From positions 111,167 through 134,853 of the forward strand of contig QKYT01000162.1 of assembly GCA_003550305.1 (NCBI GenBank): 23,687 nt of DNA. The letters are read 5' to 3'. The notes under the pieces are model-generated. The model did no database searches and was not told where the DNA came from. It saw nothing but the letters and a program-made list of their open reading frames with translations. This stretch comes from Glomus cerebriforme (taxonomy: Eukaryota > Glomeromycota > Glomeromycetes > Glomerales > Glomeraceae). Within the stretch, counting starts at the first letter, position 1. Every line of letters begins with the position of its first letter. The position numbers and the translations under genes were made by a program. Below are positions 1 through 10,560 of this stretch, piece by piece.

Positions 1-804
1 AAAAAAAAAATTATAAAATCGGAAAATTCGACATACTTATTTATATCCGGATGACATGAAAAATAGAACCTTCTGTTTTATCTGATACAGAATTTCCATG
101 TGCATGGAATTTTAAGAATTTCAATTTGGAATATTCTATTGCCGAAGGATGTTTACTATATTTACATATTTAATAGTGATCGACTAATAGAAAGTATCTT
201 GTATTCGGCATAGAAAAATCCAACAAAAATTATTTAATTGTTTCATAAACCGCATTTGATTGTAAAACTTACCAGTTATAGTTTTTATACTATAAAATTT
301 TTCACATGATGGTTACACTATTTTCGATTAATAAAATTTTTTTTCAGTTATCGTATTAGTTATTTGATTTTTGGTAATATTTTACCAGCTTCAACTTTTT
401 TTGTTGGTTTCACACTTTAACATCCTAATTTAATCATTACCGTAATAGAAAAATTACAGTGATTATGTAGCTTATTCTTCGATTCGATCCGCAATAATTC
501 AAAATTAGGGCATATAAAAAAATTTTTTTTATAAACACACTCTATATTTTAGTCACGTGGAAATGATTTTTGGGATGGCGCAATAAACAATTGCGGTTTA
601 GCAAATTGTCAAATTACTATAAAACTGATTGGCTGTAATCAGTCAAAAAAAAATTTTTTTTTTGCGGTTCGTCAAAATATTGAAAAATCTTCATATGAAA
701 GAGATATATTTGTCAATATTTTAATTCTACAAGATTTCAGTAAATGAGTTTATTAATAATAAGTTAATACAAACTCAATTAAAAAAATGAAACTGTTGGG
801 AAAT
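1..804. other. AT-rich stretch without a recognisable gene
   Basis: All frames are densely interrupted by stops. Poly-A/T runs are frequent (for example around 345, 525 and 650). The only word that stands out is a palindromic CACGTG at 554-559. I see no coding relic before the kinase fragment that follows. Confidence 0.6.
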
Positions 805-1515
805 TATTTGAGAAATATACAATATCTCGCTCAAGGGTAGATTCAGTACTATTTATGAGCTCATTTGGTTAGATGGATACATCGAAGAATTAGATAGTGA
901 AAAACAACAATGGCTGGAAGAGATACGCTAACGAACTTAAAAATGAAAATTATGAAAATGCAGAACAAGAAAATATTGTCACCTCTTAATTAAAATGAAA
1001 AAATTGTATTGTGTGTTGCATTAGAAAGTTTAAATAATTTCCCAAATATCAATAAGAATTTTTCTAAATGAGATAAATAGTTTAATAGAGTTATAGAGAT
1101 TGTAAAATATTTCTTTATTATAAATATATACTGTATATGTTTTTGGTGGAAAAATTATTTAAAATTGATGAATTTAATTCGATAATATACAATTACTCAA
1201 GATCCAGAAAATCAAATTATATGATCGTAAACGCAACATAGTAATTTAAGATCTAAATTTTAAAATAATTATAATAAATTATAGCCCAAATAATTTAATT
1301 TAGTTCATAGTGATTTTCATAGTGGTAATTTACTTTTAATGGATATACTAAAATTTCTGACATATATTCTTTTGGTATTATAATGTGGGAAATGACATCT
1401 GGCATTCCTACTTTTAACAATGTATCTCGCTTTCCTTGAAGATTTTCAAGGATTAAGATCAAAGATTGTTAAAGTACAAATATTAAATATGCGGAATTAA
1501 TGAAAAGATATATAA
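805..1515 (+). pseudogene. Decayed protein kinase relic
   Basis: Pieces of a TKL-like kinase of the Rhizophagus type can be read in order but in shifting frames. Around 825-838 there is LAQG of the glycine loop. After a frameshift at 838-839 comes RFSTIYELIWLDGYIEE (from 839), with a stop soon after. Next is VALESLNNFPNINKNF (about 1013-1065), matching the VALK strand and helix C with Glu in place of the ATP-binding Lys. Then HSDFHSGNLLL (about 1305-1340) is the catalytic loop with Arg replaced by Ser. It is followed almost at once by SDIYSFGIIMWEMTSG and, near 1486, YAELMKRYI. The activation segment (DFG to APE) is missing. Frameshifts, stops and the deletion make this a pseudogene. Its WLDGYIE signature suggests a different subfamily from the three cysteine-rich kinases in the window. 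Confidence 0.75.
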
Positions 1516-3594
1516 TCCCTTTTTTTCTCAAAACTGCCTCGTTATATATTTCATTACTTTAAATTATCACATTATAAAATTTTTAGTATATTCCCTATTT
1601 AAACAATATTTTTTTATAGTTGCGTTAAGAAAAATCATGAGTTGATTTACTTATACTATTTTATTTGTAATGTAAAACTTTCTTTAAATTATATACAGTA
1701 TATAAAATCTTATTATAAATATCATATAATTTAAATATCTTTTAATTGCGCGTGCAATGAAATAATAAAAAAAAAAATTAATATTCCATTTAAACATACT
1801 GGAATTTTTTTTTTTTAATCATCACAAAAATATGCCTAGGGGTTTCATGATATTTATCAATATTTTAAAATAAATAACGAGACATTTTATAAAAATTTAG
1901 AGTTTGCTATCTTTTTCTAAAACGTAGAATCAAGCAAGATTTGTCATTTATCATTATTGATAAAATTCATGATATCAATTTTTTTTTCTTTTTTATTTTT
2001 TTTTTTTAAGAAAAATGCCACCAATTATTTCAGTATTATAACCACTTAGAGTAGATAATTTTTTTTTTATACAAAACAGAATTTAATATAAAAATTTAAC
2101 ATGGATTATCCTACACAAAGAATGAAGAGGTGGGAATTAAAAATAATACATATCAGGAGGATTATTTTGATTAATTATTCCTCCTCCCTGACTTGTTTTT
2201 CTGGAGTATTAACTAAAGAATATAATAAATGTTAAATTTAAATGATTATAAATTTAAAAATGGAAATTGATCTCTCACTTCTCTCACTCGTTATCTCACT
2301 CCTTCTCTCTCTCATTATCTCACTCATTTTTATATCTTCAATTGTCGGTCCAAACATCATTCTGAATTCTAAAAATAAAATTAAACTTAAAAACTTTTAA
2401 TATTAGATATTTTTTATTAAATTTAAGTCTAAATATACTTTTTGAATTTGAATGTCAGCTGGACTGTCCATCTTTTCTTATCTTTGCCAATTTGGATTTT
2501 CTTTTATTTCTATAAAAAAATGTAGGCGTAAATATACTATAAAGAAAAGAGAAGAATAAAAAATGATGTGAAGTAAATAAATAAACTAAAGAAAAAGTGG
2601 CACCCGAGAATGATAAGTAAACCGCCCAAAAATAATAAAAAATAATAGCGTATAAAGCCCACTTTTTTTTAATTTGGTAGTTACTATACGAATTTACACT
2701 TACTAGGGGTACAAAATATCCGTAATTTACTACACCGGATGAAATAACACGTGATTTTAAAACAATTTTTTTGTAAAGAAATTTCTAATACCGATGATGT
2801 CAATATTTTATTCTATCCTTTCTATATTATAATCTTAAAAAATTAATAATAAATTGATTCATAAATCGATTTCTTAATCCTGATTTTTTAGCTATCATTA
2901 GACTAATCATCGAATTAGAGGTTCCTAACAAAAATTATTTATTTAAAGTTCTGGAACATCCAAAGTTTATATAAATAAAAATAGTTTATTAACGATATAT
3001 AATTTTTGTAGTTACTAAATTTTACTTTTTAGATAGCATCTAGCTAATAATGGGTTGAGATTTAAATTATCTGTTATTATTGTTCATTTTTCCACAAATA
3101 TTATTCATCTTTACTTTATATACTTTTGTAAGCCCGAAGTAGAAATTCTGGATTTAAGATAATTGCAAAAGAAACTGAAATATTATTGAACTGTGAAAGT
3201 TGCGGATATAGATTAACATCATACATTTTAAATTTAAAAAAAAAAAATTAAAAACATTTTGAGATTTGAAAACTCTTGCAGGTCTTTATCTATAAATCAT
3301 CTGTTTAAACAATAGATCCAAGTTATTATTATAAAAACCTAAATTAAAAATTTATAGTACAACACATTTGTTATCTTCCCAATTCTTATAACTGAACCCA
3401 TAAAAAAGAAAAAGAAACATACAATTAGAATATTTCTTAAAAAAGAAAAAAGCAAAAGAAAAAAAAATGAAGTTTTGTAATAAAACAAATATTAAAAACT
3501 TATGTTTTTAAATAAATTTATTTAATAAATCAGCGCGACATACCCAATTTGGATACATTATGGTCATTGCTCATGTTAAATTGCTATTCGCACA
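1516..3594. other. AT-rich intergenic stretch, no gene recognised
   Basis: Stops are dense in all frames. Contents that can be pointed to are homopolymer runs near 1770, 1810 and 1985-2010, an imperfect inverted repeat of AGGAGGA with TCCTCCT at about 2155-2186, a TCTCACT-rich microsatellite at 2270-2329, and a CACGTG at 2748-2753. I found no conserved protein motif. Confidence 0.55.
2270..2329 (+). repeat. TCTCACT-type pyrimidine microsatellite
   Basis: About 60 bases consist of imperfect copies of TCTCACT and TTATCTCACTC with CT runs between them. It is a simple-sequence tract in otherwise AT-rich DNA. Confidence 0.8.
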
Positions 3595-3720
3595 AAATGT
3601 AGTAATACTGTAAATTCGCCTTATGATTGTTGGGATTCTGATTCTAATAAAAGTTCAATAGCTGAAGATTTTTTAGATTTGTTAACAAAATACTATAAAA
3701 ATATGTTGATTAAAAATTAA
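3595..3720 (+). pseudogene. Short coding fragment, unidentified
   Basis: An open frame of 41 codons ends in TAA at 3718-3720. It has protein-like composition: a Cys near its start, then an acidic/serine stretch (CWDSDSNKSSIAEDFLDLL) and an amphipathic end. The same frame is broken by a stop upstream (about 3577) and has no ATG. I read it as the 3' end of a decayed gene. The family is not recognised. Confidence 0.35.
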
Positions 3721-3753
3721 TGATAGAAGTACAAGTATTAGTACAAGCAATTG

Positions 3754-3831
3754 CGTGAAGACATTAAGACAGAACGGACAAATAGCAATATAAAATGGAA
3801 AAGGGGACTTTTGAAGATAATGTAAGTACAG
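3754..3831 (+). repeat. Diverged copy of the 5664 repeat
   Basis: The run starting GTGAAGACATTAAGACAG matches the run at 5664 (GTGAAGCCATCAAGGCAG) and continues through GGACAAATAG with scattered substitutions. Translated, both give an (A/D)IK(A/T)E(W/R)TN(R/S)N peptide, so they look like two fragments of one former coding family. Confidence 0.5.
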
Positions 3832-4416
3832 TCAACCCACACTACCCTACATAAGAACTCCACTTCATAATTAGACCAGTGCTTCCTCGTTTATTAAGAT
3901 TCCCACTATATAAACACTCACTTATCCACACCATTAAATGGTCTCGGGTCATTTGTATCGTGTTGTAGTCAGTTTTTGTGTTAGCATTGCGATTCTACGC
4001 TTATTTACGAACATCAATTTTAATATAATGTTTGTTTAATTTTTCAAATAAATAATACATTGATTTAAAAATCTGTCTGCATTATACTGCATAAATATCC
4101 GTTCTTAATTTTACTTAGTATTTTATGCCAGTTTTTTTTGATGAGTGAAATATTATTTATTATCTTTATAATCCACAATAGCGTTAAACACCATGGCGTT
4201 GAATCCCAAAATCAAAACACGTTAAATTACTAAATTATTTATCATTATATCAATAGAATCTTTATATAAAATTTTTAGATATACAAATACAATATTTTTT
4301 AGGGTAAATTCTTGATAATACCCGGAATTATTTAATTTTAATTGTAAATTTATAGCCAAATCGGAAATTGACAAACGATTTTATATTATTTTTAAGAATA
4401 ATGGGTATATAGCAAC
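3832..4416. promoter_or_regulatory. Possible promoter or solo-LTR-like stretch
   Basis: A TATATAAA-type box lies at about 3907-3914. It is followed by a pyrimidine-rich, more GC-balanced segment to about 4010, and then by AATAAAT words near 4050. This TATA plus leader plus poly-A-signal layout resembles a retrotransposon LTR or a promoter that has lost its gene. No downstream ORF follows and no second LTR copy was seen. The rest to 4416 is AT-rich with nothing recognised. Confidence 0.25.
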
Positions 4417-5089
4417 CATGTAGTGTATGGGTTGATTTATCCATACATGTATGTATAAACAATAAATATCTCACTTACCATACATGTATGTAGTGTTAGA
4501 ATCATATTTATTTGTGCATTTTATTAGCGGCATCAATTCCATCAAAATCTAGTATTGAAGAAGTTTATGAATGTTTTGAAAAGTTGGGAGCTTTTAACGA
4601 TCAATGTATAATAAGTAATTTTCTGTTATTTTAATTTTTTTAATATTATGATTTTAATCAATAACTCTATTTGATAGATTGGATCCAATATTATTGTCAA
4701 CCCTATGTTTTGGCATCTTTGAATAAATATATATCAAATATGGAAAATGAAGTTTGGGAACGTTATGGAAATAATACCAATGCAGCTGAAGCTGCGCATG
4801 CACAAGCTAACCGTGAAGGAAAACAACTTAAACTTCTTACAGCTATTATGCAGTCTGATTTTACATAATTTAATAATTTATTATTTTGATTTAACTTCTA
4901 ATTATTTTTTTTTTTCATAATTCATGAGCGTCATTTTTTTTCACCATAATTTAATTCATACATGTATGAAAATCAGAAAATGTTATGACCATACATGTAT
5001 GGTTAGAAAATTTCTACATGTATGGAAATTAATCAACCATACATTATACATACCCTACACTACATACAAAGACAACCGTACACTACATG
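4417..5089. mobile_element. TIR-bounded DNA element carrying a gene fragment
   Basis: The left end (4417-4430, CATGTAGTGTATGG) and the right end (5076-5089, CCGTACACTACATG) are inverted copies with one mismatch. A second, inner inverted copy of CCTACACTACAT lies at 5054-5065. Subterminal palindromes CATACATGTATG occur at 4442-4453 and 4479-4490 on the left and at 4957-4968 and 4990-5001 on the right, with a ten-base version at 5015-5024. Between the two ends sits a two-exon coding fragment (4528-4868). No clear target-site duplication was found next to the outer repeats, so the exact ends are provisional. It could be a non-autonomous element with captured exons, or the remnant of an autonomous one. 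Confidence 0.6.
4528..4868 (+). pseudogene. Two-exon 3' gene fragment inside the TIR element
   Basis: Exon 4528-4614 follows a good acceptor (TTTATTAG) and ends at GTAATT. Exon 4678-4868 follows TTGATAG and ends in TAA. The phase-1 junction gives ...FNDQCIINWIQYYCQPYV..., continuing to WERYGNNTNAAEAAHAQANR and a short C-terminus. The TNAAEAxHAxxNREG segment resembles one I associate with repetitive, probably transposon-linked proteins of Rhizophagus, but I cannot name the family. The first exon has no start codon and nothing upstream continues it, so the piece is 5'-truncated. The intron of 63 bases is intact. It may be transcribed if captured in frame by another promoter, but as it stands it is a fragment. 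Confidence 0.6.
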
Positions 5090-5324
5090 TTTCTGAAACC
5101 CCCAAGAATAATCCATTCTGAACTTGTAGTAAATACTAGAGATAGATGCCTTGATAATATTTGTTCACTAAATTTACAGTATGTGCTACAGTATCCAGCT
5201 CATTTGCAACGGAAGCACAAGTGATAGTAATGATGCCGTTAACACCATGCATAGATACCCAATATCCAATAAAATGCAATTAATGGAATTAATGGGCAGC
5301 GGAAGAAGTAAAATGATATTTGAG
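5090..5324. other. Spacer between two DNA transposon relics
   Basis: Nothing coding is recognised. Two TACAGTA heptamers occur close together (5175-5181 and 5187-5193). Confidence 0.4.
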
Positions 5325-5326
5325 TA

Positions 5327-5587
5327 GTGTTCCAATCCGGGGATATCCGTCATCCGATCCGCGCAATCCGTTGATCATTAGAGAATCCGTCGGATAACGA
5401 AGGATAACCGTTAAAAATCCTGGGATGATTGTTATAAAACATTTAATGCTGACGGATAACTTCGGATTGAATCCGTTATTATCCGCCATCCGAGAAATCC
5501 GATCCGTTAATATATCCGTCATCCGTATAACCGCCGGATGACGGATATCCGTCAAAAACCGGATAACGGGTAAACAGATTGGAACAC
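5327..5587. mobile_element. 261-bp TA-flanked MITE filled with ATCCG words
   Basis: The element starts GTGTTCCAATC (5327-5337) and ends in the exact reverse complement GATTGGAACAC (5577-5587). TA dinucleotides flank it at 5325-5326 and 5588-5589. Short TIRs with a TA duplication fit a Tc1/mariner-type MITE. Between the ends, ATCCG, CCGTCA, CCGGATAAC and their complements recur many times in both orientations, giving a GC content well above the surroundings. A reading frame on the minus strand across it is a by-product of this composition, not a gene. Confidence 0.75.
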
Positions 5588-5636
5588 TATTAATTTGAGG
5601 ATGATAATGAGTGGATGTTATTTTCAAGAGTAAACT

Positions 5637-5830
5637 AATTTGTATCTTATGCTTACTTCGTCTGTGAAGCCATCAAGGCAGAGTGGACAAATAGGAATAC
5701 GAATGGAATAAGTGATTTTAGAGTTAAAAAGGTATTGAAAGTATCCTGTATGGGATATCTGGATATGTATATTAAATGGCATAAATTTCTTCGCTGCATC
5801 CAGGGATTAGCTACAAATTATACAAATTGA
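5637..5830 (+). pseudogene. Short coding fragment related to 3754 repeat
   Basis: An open frame without ATG runs through VCEAIKAEWTNRN and ends in TGA at 5828-5830 (about 64 codons). Its first part is a diverged copy of the fragment at 3754. The family is not recognised. The missing start and the short length suggest a gene fragment carried with repeats. Confidence 0.35.
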
Positions 5831-5976
5831 TTTTAATGTATGTTTATTTTATACTGTACATATTCGAAATAAAATACACATTGGTGTACTAAATAATAAA
5901 GTAATCGTTCTTTGAAAACATCTAATAGATTTACATAATATATATATACTGTATATATATATTAAAAATATCAAAA

Positions 5977-8575
5977 CTATTCTTTAGATTCCGAACTTAA
6001 TTCATTCTTAGACTTAATATGCTTTTCTAAATACAAGAAAGGGTCAATATTAAATATGATATTAATACAATATAAAGTAAATACTGTATGTGCTTACTAT
6101 TATATTTTTGAGTTTCTTCTTCAATGCCACGTTTTAAAGTATTTTTGACAGCATCTTGAAAATTATTTTTTTTATGTAACTCATTATTATCAGCTCCAAC
6201 TGCTGGATGTTGAGTACTTATATGAATTGTAGAATTCAAAATAGGTGAACTAAATAAATATTAATAAATTTGTTTATTAAAAATTATTTCAATAACAATA
6301 CTTATAAATTAAATAAATTGAATACCATTTAATATCATTTATTTCTACCCTTTTAATCAACTCTAATATAAAGAATAGAAAATAAAATCAATATATTACT
6401 TTAATTCTACTAACGTATTACAGTACCTTAAAGAACATACCTTGTTTTGTATCAAATGGATTTGTTGAATTATTTGAATTACTAGATGATTTAGAAATTT
6501 CAATTACAATAATTGTATTTGAGGTGGATTTTTCTGTGAAATTAGGACCAAGTTCATTTGATTCAATTAATTTCTTTCTTGTTTTTTCAGCTTCAATGAA
6601 TTGATCCACACAATCTTCTTCATTATACCAAAGACTAAAAGTTTCACGAATTTCTGTTATTGAAGGTCTTTTTTCGGGATCCGTATCCCAACTCCTTCTC
6701 ATTAAGTTAGCAAAACATTTAGGAGTATCATTTGTAATCTCAAGTCTTTTTCCGTCAATAACTTTACAAGCGAATTGAACGTCACTTTTAGCGTTAGGAA
6801 AAGGTTTACGACATGCTGTGATCTCCCACATAATTATACTCATACTATAAACATCAGATGATTTCGATGATTTTGAAAAACTCATACTATTAAGTATTTC
6901 TGGTGCAAGATACGGCAGTACTCCATATATTTTATCATTTGACGTAATGTTATTTACAGGTTGTGATAATCCTAGATCTCCAATTATCCATTGTCCAGTT
7001 TTCCACTTTCGATATGATTTAACCAATAATATATTTCCGCTATGGAAGTCTCGATGTATAAAGTTTGCATCATGAATGGCTTCAAGTCTGGAATAAAGAA
7101 ACATTAGTAATTAGTATTGAATGATATAAATTTATAAATAATAAGATTATGATTAAATACCCGGAAGAAATCTGCCATAACATATCTAACTTTTCTTTCC
7201 ATGTAATTTTTGTAAAATTTTTATGTAAATAATTACGTAAATTGCCGCCATCTGCAAAATTCATTACTAACATATATTCTTTTTTTTCGGGTTCTTTTGT
7301 AACACCATAGCACCTAATTACACGCTCAAATTCATAACATTTATGACACGATTTTACCTAAAATCCAATGGTGTTAAATAAAATTATAAAATTATCTGAT
7401 AAAATTAACAGATTAGATAATAATAAATTTCTTAATATAATTACCTCATCCAAAAAATGATTGCTAACATGTTGTGAACCGGAAAACTTTTTGATGGCTA
7501 TTACCTCATTTTCCCTTCTATAAGAGGAAGAATATTCTGCACCATTTATTCCACCATCTAACCAGGTTGCTTGATATATTGAGCTAAATCCACCCTGTGC
7601 TATTTTTTTTAAATTTTTAATTCGAGAATATGGTATCCATTCCATCACAGCCTCGGGATTAAAATTTTTGTATATCCTTTCTTTAAGACACTTATAAACA
7701 TTTAATGGAGTATCACCATATTTATCTATTTCTTTCATATATTCTACAATATCACAATAACTAATTACATTTCTTGTATTATAAAGGAAATCACCTATTT
7801 CGTTATCTCTAATATTTATATTTGTTTTATTCATAATGGTTGGTATTATTCTTTTACATTTATTACATTCAGATTGTTTTGTATATCCAAAAATAATGTT
7901 TGTTGTTAAACAATATCTGCATCCACTATAAATTATAAAACAATGTGGACACCATTTCTGGTTTATATATTCGAACATAAGTTTTACTTCACATATTACA
8001 CATAAATAGAATGCATCCCACCATGGTAAATGAAGAATTGGAATAGCCTCTTTCAATTCATAAGAAATTGGATAACAATCAGAACAAATTTTAAGCTTTA
8101 AATCATGTAATAACGAAGTTGGATAAATTATCTTTCCACATAATTTGCAATCCTTTTCGCTTTCAATCATCTCTCTTTTTTTTTCAAAATTCAAATAAGT
8201 ATCACAATAGGCTAAAGAATTTGAGGGTATTTGTTTAAAGTATGAAACGACTGAACAAGTTTCACACCATTCCTTAATATTTCTCGTATAAAATTTTTCA
8301 TTTCTATTCGCATGCTCATCACACTGAATAAACCCTTTTGTACTTATATGTAAATCTAAACATGTACAATCATTATCGGTTGTAATTTCATTAATATAAC
8401 GTAAGAAACATTTCTCACAATATTTTTGTTCGAATATGAGAGTCTTGGTATATAATTGTCCACAACGAAAACAATAATCATCATCCTGATTAAAAGGAAT
8501 AAACAAAATTTTAGTCGGACTGGATTTTAATTTTAATTTTTTTTCATCAACTTTAAGTTCCATTTTGTTATTCAT
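5977..8575 (-). CDS. Kinase A: zinc-ribbon-like protein kinase, six exons
   Basis: Spliced minus-strand gene with exons 8575-7445, 7357-7161, 7087-6441, 6362-6326, 6249-6098 and 6026-5977. All introns are GT-AG (phases 0, 2, 1, 2, 1). The total is 2214 nt, 737 aa plus TAG. Residues about 30-245 hold nine CxxC knuckles (C35/38, 53/56, 104/107, 143/146, 164/167, 192/195, 209/212, 219/222, 237/240), which fits several zinc ribbons. A kinase domain (about 318-580) follows: AQGGFSSIY glycine loop (326-334), K362 in VIAIK, HRDFHSGN (454-461), DLG (480-482) and APE (504-506). An active TKL-like Ser/Thr or Tyr kinase is likely. The substrate is unknown and no membrane segment or signal peptide is seen. 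M5 (8563) aligns with the starts of the paralogues and may be the real start. The C-terminal tail (QFIEAEKTRKKL, then KKHIKSKNEL) is shared with paralogue B. Confidence 0.88.
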
Positions 8576-8778
8576 TAAAAAGAAAAGTAAATGTTATGCA
8601 TAAAATTCGGTTATATCATTTTGTTCAATGTTACACTAAATTAGAGTTCACGGAATACGTTTCCGATAAACTTCACTTTTATTGATTATCTTTTCCGCTT
8701 GTGTGTATTTTTTGATTGACGAAGTTAAATATCACCGCATTATTTGTCACGTAGAACGTTAAACAAAAAAAAATTAGC
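8576..8778. other. Upstream region of kinase A
   Basis: This short AT-rich stretch precedes the kinase A start on the minus strand. No clear TATA box was found, and the upstream regions of paralogues B and C share no obvious block with it. Confidence 0.35.
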
Positions 8779-8810
8779 CACGTGACATTGCCTGTTAAAT
8801 GGTATTTAAG
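8779..8810 (+). promoter_or_regulatory. CACGTG plus TATA-like element
   Basis: A CACGTG palindrome (8779-8784) lies 18 bases before a TATTTAAG word (8803-8810). A leader without stops follows to an ATG at 8882. The spacing fits a eukaryotic core promoter facing right, for the decayed gene that follows. This is inference from spacing only. Confidence 0.3.
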
Positions 8811-8849
8811 CACAGTTCGTGAAACTTTATCTCTTGGTTCAAGTTTTCA

Positions 8850-10560
8850 GCTTTTTGACGCATTTACGTTAGGACAATATAATGGTAAAGAAGCAAAATT
8901 TTTATTAGACGAGGTTTAAAATAATTTGTGGGGAAAACTCAGATACGTTTAACTCAAAAAGAATCAAATGCTTTTAATGAATAATTCCGTCAACCTTTAT
9001 TTCCCCAACGTACTGAAAACAACATTTGAAATTTTTCAAAGTCAAAAAGTTAGTTGAACGGGTGGCATATTGGCAAATTGATCATGAATACTAGCTGTTG
9101 ATCCATATCTTTCGATATTTCACTCAGAATCTACGAATATATACAACTTAAAATAAAATCATATAGATCATATTTTTATTCAAATGCTATATTACGAATG
9201 CTGCCATCGATCATTTGAGGATAAAATAAATGATGAAACGGATATTTATTTAAACGAGCAGGTATAAAATTTAAATGAAGGCCGTTCTAGGACTGCAGTA
9301 ACTGATGCTACTATTTTATCATCTCAGGCGCTTTCATTAAGGACTCAGTTAAGGTAATTTCTGGCTAGGAAAGTTAGCGAAAGATTTTTCAGTTGCTACA
9401 CTGTAGGATCATTTCCCTCACTTTTTTATACATTCTTTATCACAAATTATAAATTATTAATTAATCAATTGATCAAAATTATTTGTTTTGCTCGATAATA
9501 GAACTTACTTGCAGTAGATGAGCGACGCATTTTATCGACAATGATCATCTTCCTCCCACTATTCGGCAGATAATGATTCGCTTTCAATTTTGTTCTATAA
9601 ATGATCCACATATGATCAAAGCACGATACTAGTCAATTTTAAGGTGCAAGTTGGTTGTTTCGAAAAAAAAGTTATTATGCACATTAATGTGAAGCTTTTT
9701 CGATATATTCAAAATCATCAATGAATTATTCCTACCAAAGAATTGATTGAGCGTACTGCTTTTTTCTTTGAATTTAGGGTAGCAATTAACGTGATCTTAA
9801 TCTGGAGCTCGATTACTATAAATACTTTAGAAGTACCTAAGATATATTAAACGATCGAATAAAAGGACTACAATTAAGCGATCTAGAAAGTCATTACAGA
9901 AAATATTGTAGGTAAAAATAGTTTATTTATATTTTATTAATTTTAATATTCATATAATTATTATTTTCAATCAGTTTAGTTTTGATATTAAGATCAAAGA
10001 AATTACCATGCATCATCATTCTGCATTGGTCGAATTTATGGAGCGCGCGTGCTGCAACATTTATACTATAGTATATATGCAATTACAGAAGCCTATTCCA
10101 AGTACTGTATTTAATCTCTTATATTAAAGAATTTCTTAAATCATCATATTTTTTTTTATTAAGAGGAGGGTAATAAATAATAATTATGTTAAGCAACAAG
10201 ATACTGTTAATAATTCTTTTGATAACGATTATTATCCTAACTTGGGGAAAATTACATCAAGGACTCTCATTGTATTGTATGTATCCAAACAAATCGACTT
10301 TCTTTTTGATTTATTTTATGATATTCGTCTTTTTTGATTTATAATCAAATTTGCTTCAAACAGACTTTTTAAAAATATTGAAAACCTTTTAACGTCTGCT
10401 GATTCGGTACCCACTGAGTCATCGTTATGTATCAAAGCCAACTCAAAGTTATACCTGTATTAAGAAAAACACGCCATAACTAATTTGGAAACTTCTCAGG
10501 TGTCATGAATGTGATGCTAAATTTGAAGAAAAAATCTGTGAATTATATTAATTGCGTACA
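8850..10560 (+). pseudogene. Unidentified decayed coding region(s)
   Basis: Several protein-like stretches can be read on the plus strand, each cut by stops or frameshifts. Examples are QYNGKEAKFLLDEV (about 8876-8917), LTQKESNAFNE followed by FRQPLFPQRTENN (about 8950-9030), KKLVERVAYWQIDHEY (about 9044-9090), CCHRSFEDKINDETDIYLNEQ (split over about 9200-9262), NEGRSRTAVTDATILSSQAL (about 9273-9332), and a longer frame at about 10170-10500 with only two stops (includes DYYPNLGKITSRTLIVLYVS and NRLFKNIENLLTSADSVP). Composition and length of these runs are not expected of AT-rich spacer. They may belong to one or more dead transposons. I do not recognise the families, and the joining of the pieces is uncertain. 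Confidence 0.35.

Noticed and set aside
2155..2186. AGGAGGA/TCCTCCT inverted repeat as a terminator
   Set aside because: No gene ends here and eukaryotic genes do not use such hairpins for termination.
4924..5121. 65-codon plus-strand ORF
   Set aside because: It is made largely of the subterminal ACATGTATG repeats of the TIR element.
5289..5627. 112-codon minus-strand ORF
   Set aside because: It covers the ATCCG-rich MITE and its TIRs; the frame is a by-product of repeated CGGAT words.
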